The notes under the pieces were generated by a model. It saw only the letters and a program-made list of their open reading frames with translations, searched no databases and was not told the origin of the DNA. Shown here one piece after another: positions 24,356 to 33,478 of a stretch of DNA of 64,000 nt. The translations under genes were made by a program, and so were the position numbers. The stretch's first letter is position 1. Every line of letters begins with the position of its first letter. The stretch is from Lolium rigidum (Eukaryota > Streptophyta > Magnoliopsida > Poales > Poaceae): NCBI RefSeq assembly GCF_022539505.1, contig NW_025900026.1, forward strand, positions 62,001-126,000. Reading direction: 5' to 3'.

Positions 24356-25002
24356 ATGCTTGGTAGTAATATTAGTATGAACGCTTTGAACACCATTGTT
24401 GATAATGATATAGAAAGTTCTAAGCTTGGGGAAGCTGGTTTTCATGATATTTTTAGTCCCCCAAGCATTGAGGAGAAAATTTTCTTTGATGATACTTTGC
24501 CTCCTATTTCGATGATGATAATGATAGTGGTCTTTTTGTGCCACCTACTATGGAGAGTAAATTTTGTTGTGATTATACTATGCCTCCTACACTTGATGAG
24601 AATAATAATGATAGCTACTTTGTTGAATTTGCTCCCACTACAACTAATAAAACTGATTATGCTTATGTGGAGAGTAATAATTTTATGCATGAGACTCATG
24701 ATAAGAATGCTTTATGTGATAGTTATATTGTTGAGTTTGCTCATGTTGCTACTGAAAGTTATTATGAGAGAGGAAAATATGGTTGTAGAAATTTTCATGT
24801 TACTAAAATGCCTCTCTATGTGCTGAAATTTTTGATGCTACGCTTGTTTTATCTTCCTATGCTTGTTACTTTGCTCTTCATGAACTTGTTTATTTACAAG
24901 ATTCCTATGCATAGGAAGCATGTTAGACTTAAATGTGTTTTGAATTTGCCTCTTGATGCTCTCTTTTGCTTCAAATACTATTTCTTGCGAGTGCATCATT
25001 AA
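24356..25002 (+). pseudogene. Unrecognised protein remnant in non-autonomous gypsy element
   Basis: Two overlapping plus-strand frames (24356-24510 and about 24505-25002) look like one protein broken by a frameshift near 24508. The first part reads IVDNDIESSKLGEAGF...PPSIEEKIFFDD. The second is acidic and low in complexity, with spaced MPPT, YFVEFA and YIVEFA repeats, and ends in a hydrophobic segment (LMLRLFYLPMLVTLLFMNL) followed by a basic stretch and a stop at 25002. It has no zinc knuckle, protease or RT motif. I do not recognise it. It occupies the place where gag would be. The break sits at a TTTCGATG string that could be a miscalled CTG site, so the ORF may be intact in reality. Confidence 0.45.
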
Positions 25003-27449
25003 AACTGCTGAGCCCATCTTAATGGCTAAAAAGAAAGAACTTCTTGGGAGATAACCCATGTGTTTATTTTGCTACAGTACTTTGTTTTATATTTGTGTCT
25101 TGGAAGTTGTTTACTACTGTAGCAACCTCTCCTTATCTTAGTTTTGTGTTTTGTTGTGCCAAGTAAAGTCTTTGATAGTAAAGTAAGTACTAGATTTGGA
25201 TTACTGCGCAGAAACAGATTTCTTTGCTGTCACGAATCTGGGTCTAATTCTCTGTAGGTAACTCAGAAAATTATGCCAATTTACGTGAGTGATCCTCAGA
25301 TATGTACGCAACTTTCATTCAATTTTAGCATTTTCATTTGCGCAAGTCTGGTGGCCTAATAAAATCCATCTTTACGGACTGTTCTGTTTTGACAGATTCT
25401 GCCTTTTATTTCGCATTGCCTCTTTTGCTATGTTGGATGAATTTCTTTGATCCATTAATGTCCAAGTAGCTTTATGCAATGTCCAGAAGTGTTAAGAATG
25501 ATTGTGTCACCTCTGAACATGTTAATTTTTATTGTCCACTAACCCTCTAATGAGTTGTTTCGAGTTTGGTGTGGAGGAAGTTTTCAAGGGTCAAGAGAGG
25601 AGGATGATATACTATGATCAAGGAGAGTGAAAGCTCTAAGCTTGGGGATGCCCCGGTGGTTCATCCCTGCATATATCAAGAAGACTCAAGCGTCTAAGCT
25701 TGGGGATGCCCAAGGCATCCCCTTCTTCATCGATAAATTATCAGGTTCCTTCTCTTGAAACTATATTTTTATTCGGTCACATCTTATGTACTTTACTTGG
25801 AGCGTATGTTTCTTTGTTTCTATTTTGTTTTTGTTTGAATAAATTGGATTACATCATGCTTGTGTGGGAGAGAGACACGCTCCGCTGGTTCATATGAACA
25901 CATGTGTTCTTAGCTCATAATATTCATGGCGAAGTTTCCTCTTCGTTAAATTGTTATATGGTTGGAATTGGAAAATGATACATGTAGTAATTGCTATAAT
26001 GTCTTGGGTAATGTGATACTTGGCAATTGTTGTGCTCATGTTTAAGCTCTTGCATCATATACTTTGCACCTATTAGTGAAGAATACATAGAGCATGCTAA
26101 AATTTGGTTTGCATAATTGGTCTCTCTAAGGTCTAGATAATTTCTAGTAAGGTGTTTGAACAACAAGGAAGACAATGTATAGTTTTATAATGCTTGTAAT
26201 ATGTCTTTTATGTGAGTTTTGCTGTACTAGTTCATACTTGTGTTTGTTTCAAACAACCTTGCTAGCCTAAACCTTGTATCGAGAGGGAATACTTCTCATG
26301 CATCCAAATACTTGAGCCAACCACTATGCCATTTGTGTCCACCATACCTACCTACTACATGGTATTTCTCCGCCATTCCAAAGTAAATTGCTTGAGTGCT
26401 ACCTTTAAACAATTCAAAATTTATCACCTCTGATTTGTGTCAATGTTTTATAGCTCATGAGGAAGTATGTGGTGTTTATCTTTCAATCTTGTTGGGCAAC
26501 TTTCACCAATGGACTAGTGGCTTCATCCGCTTATCCAATAATTTTGCAAAAAGAGCCGGCAATGGGATTCCCAGTCCCAAATTAATTAACAAAAATAGAC
26601 ACTCCTCCATGGTATGTGATTGTTGGACGGCACCCGAAGGATTCGGTTAGCCATGGCTTGTGTAAGCAAAGGTTGGGAGGAGTGTCATCATAATAAAACT
26701 AAAATAAAAAGGCACTCCTTCATGGTATGAGATTGTTGGCAGGCACCCGAGGATTCGGTTAGCCATGGTTTGTGAAAGAAAGGTTGGAAGGAGTGCCATC
26801 CAAAAATAAAATAAAATGGGAGCCGCTCTTTGAAGGTTTGTCCGGCAAGGGGGTTAGAGTACCCGCTACCATTCGTTGACAACAACATACACCTCTCAAA
26901 ACTTTATTTTTATGCTCTCTTTATGTTTTCAAAATCAAAGCTCTAGCACAAATATAGCAATCGATGCTTTCCTCTTTGAAGGACCATTCTTTTACTTTTA
27001 TGTTGAGTCAGTTCACCTATCTCTCTCCACCTCAAGAAGCAAACACTTGTGTGAACTGTGCATTGATTCTTACGTATTTGCATATTGCATTTGTTATATT
27101 GCTTTGCATTGACAATTATCCATGAGATATACATGTTATAAATTGAAAGCAACCGCTGAAACTTAATCTTCTTTTGTGTTGCTTCAATACCTTTACTTTG
27201 AATTATTACTTTATGAGTTAACTCTTATGCAAGACTTATTGATGCTTGTCTTGAAGTGCTATTCATGAAAAGTCTTTGCTTTATGATTCAGCTTGTTTAC
27301 CCATGTCATATACATTGTTTTGATCGCTGCATTCACTACATATGCTTTACAAATAGTATGATCAAGATTATGATGGCATGTCACTCCGTAAATTATCTTT
27401 GTTATCGTTTTACCTCGCTCGGGACGAGCGGAACTAAGCTTGGGGATGC
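25003..27449 (+). other. Non-coding internal region with repeated polypurine-like motif
   Basis: No credible gene. CTAAGCTTGGGGATGCC occurs near 25638 and 25696, a similar CTAAGCTTGGGGAAGC near 24421, and the same AAGCTTGGGGATGC at 27436 directly before the 3' LTR, where it serves as polypurine tract. Two diverged copies of a segment with CACTCCTYCATGGTATG and GGTTAGCCATGG lie at 26605-26680 and 26710-26800. Confidence 0.6.
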
Positions 27450-29179
27450 TGATACGTCTCCAACGTATCGATAATTTCTTGTGTTCCATGCCACATTATT
27501 GATGTTATCTACATGTTATATGCACACTTTATGTCATATTCGTGCATTTTCCGGAACTAACCTATTAACAAGATGCCGAAGTGCCGCTCTCGTTTTCTGC
27601 TGTTTTTGGTTTCAGAAATCCTAGTAACGAAATATTCTCGGAATCGGACGAAATCAACGCCAAAGTTCCTATTTTCACCGGAAGCATCCAGAACACCCGG
27701 GAAGGACCGAGAGGGGCACTCGGGCCCCGCACCCTAGGCCGGCGCGGCCCAGGCCCTGGCCGCGCCGCCCTATGGTGTCGTCGCCCCTTCGACCCCCCTG
27801 GCGCCGCCTCTTCGCCTATAAAAAGCCCCTGGATCGAAAACATCGAGGCGTTCGACGAAAACCACAGAAACCTTCCCGCAGCCGCCGCCATCGCGAAGCC
27901 AAGATCCGGGGACAGGAGTCTCTGTTCCGGCACCTCGCCGGAGCGGGGAAGTGCCCCGGAAGGCTTCTCCATCGATACCGCCGCCATCTCCACCGCCATC
28001 TTCATCACCGCCGCTGCTCCCATGAGGAGGGAGTAGTTCTCCATCGAGGCTCGGGGCTGTACCGGTAGCTATGTGGTTCATCTCTCTCCTATGTGTTTCA
28101 ATACAATAATCTCATGAGCTGCCTTACATGATTGAGATTCATATGATGATGCTTGTAATCTAGATGTCATTATGCTAGTCAAGTGAGTTTTACTTATGTG
28201 ATCTCCGGAGACTCCTAGTCCCACGTGTGTAAAGGTGACAGAGTGTGTGCACCGTGTGGGTCTCTTAGGCCATATTTCACAGAATACTTACTCAATGTTG
28301 AATGGCATAGTGAGGTGCTTATTTATATCTCTTTACGATTGCAATGTGTTTGTATCACAATTTATCTATGTGCTACTCTAGTGATGTGTTATTAAAGTAG
28401 TTTTATTCCTCCTGCACGTGTGCAAAGGTGACAAGTGTGTGCACCGTGTTAGTACTTGGTTTATGCTATGATTATGATCTCTTGTAGATTATGAAGTTAA
28501 CTATTGCTATGATAATATTGATGTGATCTATTCCTCCTACATATGCATGAAGGTGACAAGTGTGCATGCTATGCTAGTACTTGGTTTAGTCTCGTTGATC
28601 TATCTTACACTAAAGGTTACTAAAACATGAGCATTATTGTGGAGCTTGTTAACTCCGGCATTGAGGGTTCGTGTAATCCTACGCAATGTGTTCATCATCC
28701 AACAAAAGTGTAGAGTATGCATTTATCTATTCTGTTATGTGATCAATGTTGAGAGTGTCCACTAGTGAAAGTCTAATCCCTAGGCCTTGTTCCTAAATAC
28801 CGCTGAGTTACTATCGCTTGTTTATCGTTTTATCGCGTTACTACTCGCTGCGTTACTACCGCTACATTACTACCGCTTGTTTATCGTCCCGGGCAAAGCA
28901 CTTTTCCGGTGTCGTTGCCGTTGCTACTACTTATTCATACCACCCGTATTTCACTATCTCTTCGCCGAACTAGTGCACCTATTAGGTGTGTTGGGGACAC
29001 AAGAGACTTCTTGCTTTGTGGTTGCAGGGTTGCATGAGAGGGATATCTTTGACCTCTTCCTCCCCGAGTTCGATAAACCTTGGGTATCCACTTAAGGGAA
29101 ACTTGCCGCCGTTCTACAAACCTCTCGCTCTTGGAGGCCCAACACTCGTCTACAAGAATAGAAGCTCCCGTAGACATCA
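27450..29179 (+). repeat. 3' LTR of the non-autonomous gypsy element
   Basis: 1730 bp, same termini as the 5' LTR. Differences are concentrated at CTG/CAG trinucleotides (e.g. 22478 T against 27552 C in CTGG/CCGG; CACTGTC against CACTCGTC near the end). Confidence 0.92.
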
Positions 29180-29905
29180 CCCTCCCGGCCGGTGTTCATG
29201 AAAGGTGTTACTCTTCCACAAAGTGAAAAGCGCCGAATGTTCACCGTCGCTCAATCAGCCTTGGCGCAAAGATGTCGAGTGTGCCTTTGGAGTGCTCGAA
29301 GGCTAGGTTCAACATTCTAGCGAGCTTCCGGACGCTCCTACTCCGTGCGTACTCTTGGGTTGATCATGCGTGCATGTGTCATTCCGCACAACATGATCAT
29401 CGACGATGAGCGTGGTACAAATTTGGAGCACACCTATGAGACCGTTGAGTCCAATGTCGGCCCCGCAATACACCACCATGCACCACCAAGCCTAGCAACC
29501 AGATTCGGATGGACAACGATATGAGGGACTCATCGTTGTATACACAGACTCCAGACAAGATTTGATAGAGCATGTGTGGGCTCATAATGGCTAGATTATG
29601 TAATTTTTTCAACTATTTATGTAATTTTTTCTAATTTTTATGTAATTTCTTTTTATGATGTAATCGGTAACAATTTTAGTTCAATAAAATAATTTCCTTC
29701 CATTATTTTTAATGTTGTAATCTGAAAAAGATAAGCTAATGTTGAGGAGAGAGAAAAGTCGATGTGGAGGAGAGAGAAGTGAGAGCTCTCACTATAGCCC
29801 ATGCATTGGTAAGGTGGGGTGAGAGTGGGGTGAGAGTGAGGTGAGAGTGAGGAAAAAGCTGACGTGGCGAGGCTAGAGTGGGGCGGTGCATTGGCACCAG
29901 CCTTA

Positions 29906-30371
29906 CAGTCTCTATGACTTGAGCTAACATTTTTTGACAGTCAAGATAAACTCTCGACGAATTTTCACGGGTATTCTACCCGCAAAAAAAAATCAGCGTA
30001 TTCTAGCTGTAGCTGTAGCTTTGCAGTTTTTGGAAGTCAAGAAGGCAGAAAAACTCAGAGGGGAACCGGCGTACCAGATCAACCATCTCGCTCACTCTCT
30101 CCACCCGACTCCACTCTTCCAAGTCCACGATGAGATGGGGAAACCAACAACTCCTCGACCCCCATGTTTCAAGCTCACACTGACTGACACTACCAGTCGC
30201 TATTAAACCAGCTCACACACTTCCCACCCACATCAACTGAGCAACTCCCCTGCACTGCACGGCGCACTGTTCCATTCTTCATCTTCTTCCTCCGTCAATG
30301 TCCAAATCTCCTTCAAATAAGTAATGACTCCCCGACACACGTACTAGGTACACTTCCACTGCTCCTCAGCA
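29906..30371 (+). promoter_or_regulatory. Upstream region of the LRR receptor-like gene
   Basis: The 466 bp between Harbinger 1 and the start codon have pyrimidine-rich tracts (30080-30130, 30270-30310). No clear TATA box was seen. The Harbinger insertion end lies only 469 bp upstream of the ATG, so it could affect expression. Confidence 0.3.
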
Positions 30372-32541
30372 ATGCCACTCCACCCCCTCCTCGTCCTCCT
30401 ACTGCTGCTGGTCCTTTCCGCCTCCATTCCTTCCGACTCTGCCTCCTCTTCCTGCCCCGGCGACGACGCGGCCATCGTCGCCGCCGCGTTCCGGCACGTG
30501 CGCAACTTCCAGCCGCAGAGCGTCTCGGCATGCACGCCTGTCCAGGAGCTCCGCCTCCCGTCCCGGAACCTGACGGGCGCCGTGGCCTGGGCGACGCTCG
30601 CGAACCTGTCCGCACTCGCCGCGCTCGACCTCTCCGGGAACGCGCTCCGGGGCGCCATCCCCGGCGCGTTCTGGCGCGCGCCGTCGCTCCTCTCCGTGGA
30701 CGTATCCGGGAACCAGCTCGGCGGCACGCTGCGGGTGGAGCCGAGCCCGCGGCTCCGGTCCCTCAACGTGTCCGGCAACCGCTTCACCGGCGTGGCCGGG
30801 CTGGACGGCCTCGCGGGGCTCGACGCGCTCGATTTGTCGGCGAACAGGATCCGGGCGGTGCCGCTGGGGCTGAGGCGGCTAGCGCGGCTCAGCCGGCTCG
30901 ACCTCTCCGGGAACGCCATGCAGGGGAGGTTCCCCGGCGACCTGCCGCCGCTCGGTGGGGTGCGTTTCTTGAACGTGTCGTACAACAACATGACTGGCGC
31001 GGTGAACGCCAGTGCGGTGAAGAAGTTCGGAGCCTCGGCGTTCGTGCACGCTGGCAATGCCTCGTTAGTGTTCTCCAAGGACTCTGCTGCGCCTGCGCCG
31101 CTTAGGGCGCCTCCACCGTCGCCGCCGCCGCCACGAGGACCAAGTACAAAGAAGGATCCGGCGAGGAAGGCGAAGAGCACGGAGACGGAAACGAAAGGAA
31201 AGAAGCATCTGGGTGTGGTCGCCGTGGCGCTGGTGTGCGGCGTGGCGTCATTGATCGTTCTGCTTTGCTTGGTCGGATCCGTGGCGTGCGGGGTAGTGAG
31301 GTGCAGGAAGAGGAAGAACGGAGGCAAGGAGGCGGAAGAGAAGAATGCGCAGTGGGGCGGTGAGAAGGAGGAAGAAGAAGAAGTTGCTGTGCCGGCCGCA
31401 GCGGCAAAGGGGGCTTCTGCCGCGCCGGTGGTGCTCTTCGAGCGGCCACTCATGGAGCTGACGCTTGCCGACCTCGCCGCGGCCACGTCCGGGTTCGGGC
31501 GCGAGTCCCAGCTCGCGGAGCGCGGCGGCCGCAGCGGCGCCGCGTACCGCGCCGTTCTACCCGGCGACCTGCACGTCGTCGTGCGCGTCGTGGAGGGCGG
31601 CATGGCAGGAGTCGAGGAGGACGACGACGACCCGGCTGCCGCGGCCGCCGCGTTCCGGGAGCTCGCGCGGTTCCGGCACCCCAACATACTGCCGCTCCTT
31701 GGCTACTGCATCGCAGGTACTAGCTCATTCTTGGGTTCTTTTCTAGTTGGAGCAGTTAGGTTAGGTGCAACGACCAAAGTCAGATGAGCTTTCGCCATGC
31801 ATTCAAGTCTCTGCCGACTGCCGGAGCCGCGCGCCGCAGCTTTTGAAATTCAAAGCCGGTTCATTTACTGCAGGGAGGGAGAAGCTGCTGCTGTACGAGT
31901 ACATGGAGAAGGGCGACCTGCACCGGTGGCTGCACGAGCTGCCGGCGGGGCGGCCGGACATGGACGACGCCGGCGGCAGCGGCGACATCTGGGAGACGGC
32001 GGAGGACAAGCGCTCCATATCGGACTGGCCGACCCGGCACCGCATCGCGCTGGGCGTGGCCCGGGGGCTGGCGTTCCTGCACCAGGGGTGGGCGGGGTCG
32101 GGCCGCGCCGTCGTGCACGGCCACCTGGTCCCAACGAACGTCCTGCTCGGCGACGACCTGGAGCCCCGGATCTCCGACTTCGGGCACCTCGGCGGCGGCG
32201 GCGGCGAGGACGCCACGGCGGAGGGGGACGTGTACGGGTTCGGCGTGCTGGTGCTGGAGCTGATGACGGGGCAGGCGCGGTGGGACGAGGCGTCCGTCAG
32301 CTGGGCGCGCGGCATCGTGCGCGACGGCAAGGCGCTCGACATCGTCGACCCCAGGGTGCACGGCGACGCGGCGGCCGGGCCGGAGGCGGAGACGGAGCGG
32401 GAGATGGTCGAGTGCCTGCGCGTCGGGTACCTGTGCACGGCGCACGCGCCCGACAAGAGGCCGACGATGCAGCAGGTGGTGGGGGTGCTCAAGGACATCC
32501 GGCCGGCTGCCCGTGCGCCTCACGGTGCCGACGATGCATGA
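30372..32541 (+). CDS. LRR receptor-like pseudokinase (two exons)
   Basis: Exons 30372-31716 and 31874-32541 (donor CAG|GTAC, acceptor GCAG|GG) encode 670 residues without interruption. Order: signal peptide (about 1-24, MPLHPLLVLLLLLVLSAS), a small LRR domain (about 55-225, repeated LDLSGN/LNVSGN cores), a Pro-rich juxtamembrane stretch (APPPSPPPP, about 245), one membrane helix (about 279-305), and a kinase-like domain from about 357. Kinase residues look degraded: no VAIK-type lysine (HVVVRVVEGG), and the HRD loop reads HGHLVPTN (about 529), although DFG is kept (about 549). It therefore probably signals through partners rather than by phosphotransfer. Architecture resembles plant LRR receptor-like kinases of the calmodulin-binding CaMRLK kind, from memory only. 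Codon use is strongly GC-rich, typical of grass genes. Confidence 0.92.
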
Positions 32542-32574
32542 TGCCATGATGCCAAGTGAACTCATCGTGATCAT

Positions 32575-32625
32575 GTCAGCCACCAACACATTTTTTTTTT
32601 TTGAGGGAAGTCAGCCACCAACACA
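32575..32625. repeat. Minimal poly(T)-GAGGGAA insert with 16-bp target duplication
   Basis: GTCAGCCACCAACACA occurs at 32575-32590 and again at 32610-32625. Between them lie only 19 bases, a run of T followed by GAGGGAA (32591-32609). On the other strand this is TTCCCTC plus poly-A, the shape of an extremely 5'-truncated LINE/SINE insertion with its target-site duplication, 34 bp past the stop codon of the receptor-like gene. The same insert type recurs at 48101-48143. Confidence 0.7.
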
Positions 32626-32795
32626 TGCATTCGCTCGAGTACACCATGCACCTCACTCACAACACGGCAGCTTTGTACAATATTTGTAAACAATTTTCCT
32701 TGCCGGAAACAGTTGATTTCACAGCCTTTTTCTCGTGTTGCTTTGGGGTCTTCATTGCGTTGGCACTTGGCAGGAACACCAACAGTTCCTACTTA

Positions 32796-33107
32796 GACTA
32801 GCCACAATGGGAGTATCATAGGTAGTATCATGCATTCCATGCATGCAAAATGCTGATGTGGCAGTGCAATTAAGGATGAGAGAGAGGGTACTAGTATCAT
32901 AGGTAGATCATCGTATCATAGCACATACTACTAGAAAAATTAATGCCAAGTAAATCTTGTACATATATTTTTATTGAGATTCTACAAAACAATTAATATA
33001 TGAAGACTATGATACTATTATATGATACCATGCATTGTGGAGATAGTAACATCTAGTAGTATCATACGCATGATACTTCTATATGATACTATGCATTGTG
33101 ACTAGTC
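32796..33107. mobile_element. Tourist-like MITE, TSD TTA
   Basis: Terminal inverted repeats GACTAGCCACAATG (32796) and the inverse GACTAGTCACAATG (33107) flank 312 bp of AT-rich sequence full of ATGATACT/AGTATCAT motifs. The 3-bp direct repeats are TTA at 32793-32795 and 33108-33110. It is a non-autonomous PIF/Harbinger derivative. Confidence 0.9.
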
Positions 33108-33478
33108 TTAATTGTTGGCACATGTTTTGCCCGGACAAACAGTTGGGTTCCCGCCATTTAATTTCAAAAGGCTGGCTTACATTGCTTATACCCAGACCAA
33201 AATCATGGACAAAATATTCAGAGCAAGTTTACTATAGTACAACCCACCGTTGACAATAAGAAATATGCCCTGCCATCTATAGCGAACTTATAACTAGTAT
33301 ATATTTTCTCTGTTTTTATTTAGTTGGTGTTCTGAGTTTAGACAAAATCATACTCCCACCGTTTGAGATTATAAGGCCAGAGATCTTTTTAAATTTGTTA
33401 CAATTATAAGATCTATCCTATTTATTGTCCTTTTCTCTCCCAATAATGCATGTTCACTTATTCCTCTCTCTTCTCTCA

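Larger units (their letters stand above)
22376..29179 (+). mobile_element. Full-length non-autonomous gypsy-type LTR element
   Basis: Two same-orientation LTRs (22376-24100 and 27450-29179) enclose 3349 bp without recognisable gag-pol. The primer-binding region TTTCTGGCGCCGTTGTCGGGG starts seven bases inside the left LTR, and a purine-rich AAGCTTGGGGATGC ends exactly at the right LTR. The expected 5-bp duplication is CCCCT on the left; the right side reads CCCTC, explained by loss of one C from a C run. The LTRs differ almost only at CTG/CAG sites, so insertion was probably very recent. Movement would need proteins from a related autonomous element. It lies inside the Harbinger transposase gene. 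Confidence 0.9.
21527..29594 (+). pseudogene. Harbinger (HARBI1/ALP1-like) transposase, split by gypsy insertion
   Basis: The ATG at 21527 opens a protein with an acidic N-terminus, a basic patch (RRPRKRREFIRRDR), then FEDYFADDCNYPPSFFRRRYRM and the DDE nuclease core: first Asp in GSIDCMHW (about 22090), second in GSNNDLNVL (about 22235), and, after the gypsy insertion, the Glu region DVECAFGVL (about 29275). A one-base loss near 22222 shifts the frame before the second Asp. The gypsy element interrupts it after the DGIYP motif at 22375. The 3' exon resumes at 29180 and ends with a stop at 29594, with another frame change near 29262. The first residue pair after the junction reads S-R where relatives have S-W, a TGG read as CGG. 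Non-functional as written. Confidence 0.88.
21040..29902 (+). mobile_element. PIF/Harbinger element 1, TSD TTA, split by a gypsy element
   Basis: The terminal inverted repeats are GGCTGGTGCCATTGCA at 21040-21055 and its inverse with one mismatch at 29887-29902. The flanking 3-bp duplication is TTA (21037-21039 and 29903-29905), which is diagnostic for PIF/Harbinger. Without the nested gypsy element (22376-29179) it is about 2.05 kb and carries one transposase gene. No second (Myb-like) ORF is present. The right subterminal region has repeats such as GTGGGGTGAGAGTG and ATGTAATTTTTTC. Confidence 0.92.

Noticed and set aside
30344..31687. Long minus-strand open frame (447 codons) opposite the LRR receptor-like gene
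   Set aside because: It is the GC-rich antisense shadow of exon 1; its translation is low-complexity Ser/Pro/Arg without domains, while the plus frame has signal peptide, LRRs, TM and kinase fold.
31797..32589. Alternative open frames on both strands over exon 2 of the receptor-like gene
   Set aside because: Compositional shadows of high-GC third positions; no recognisable motifs.
32796..33107. Tourist MITE as a possible microRNA precursor
   Set aside because: Terminal inverted repeats are short and the interior pairing is loose; MITE identity with TTA duplication explains it fully.
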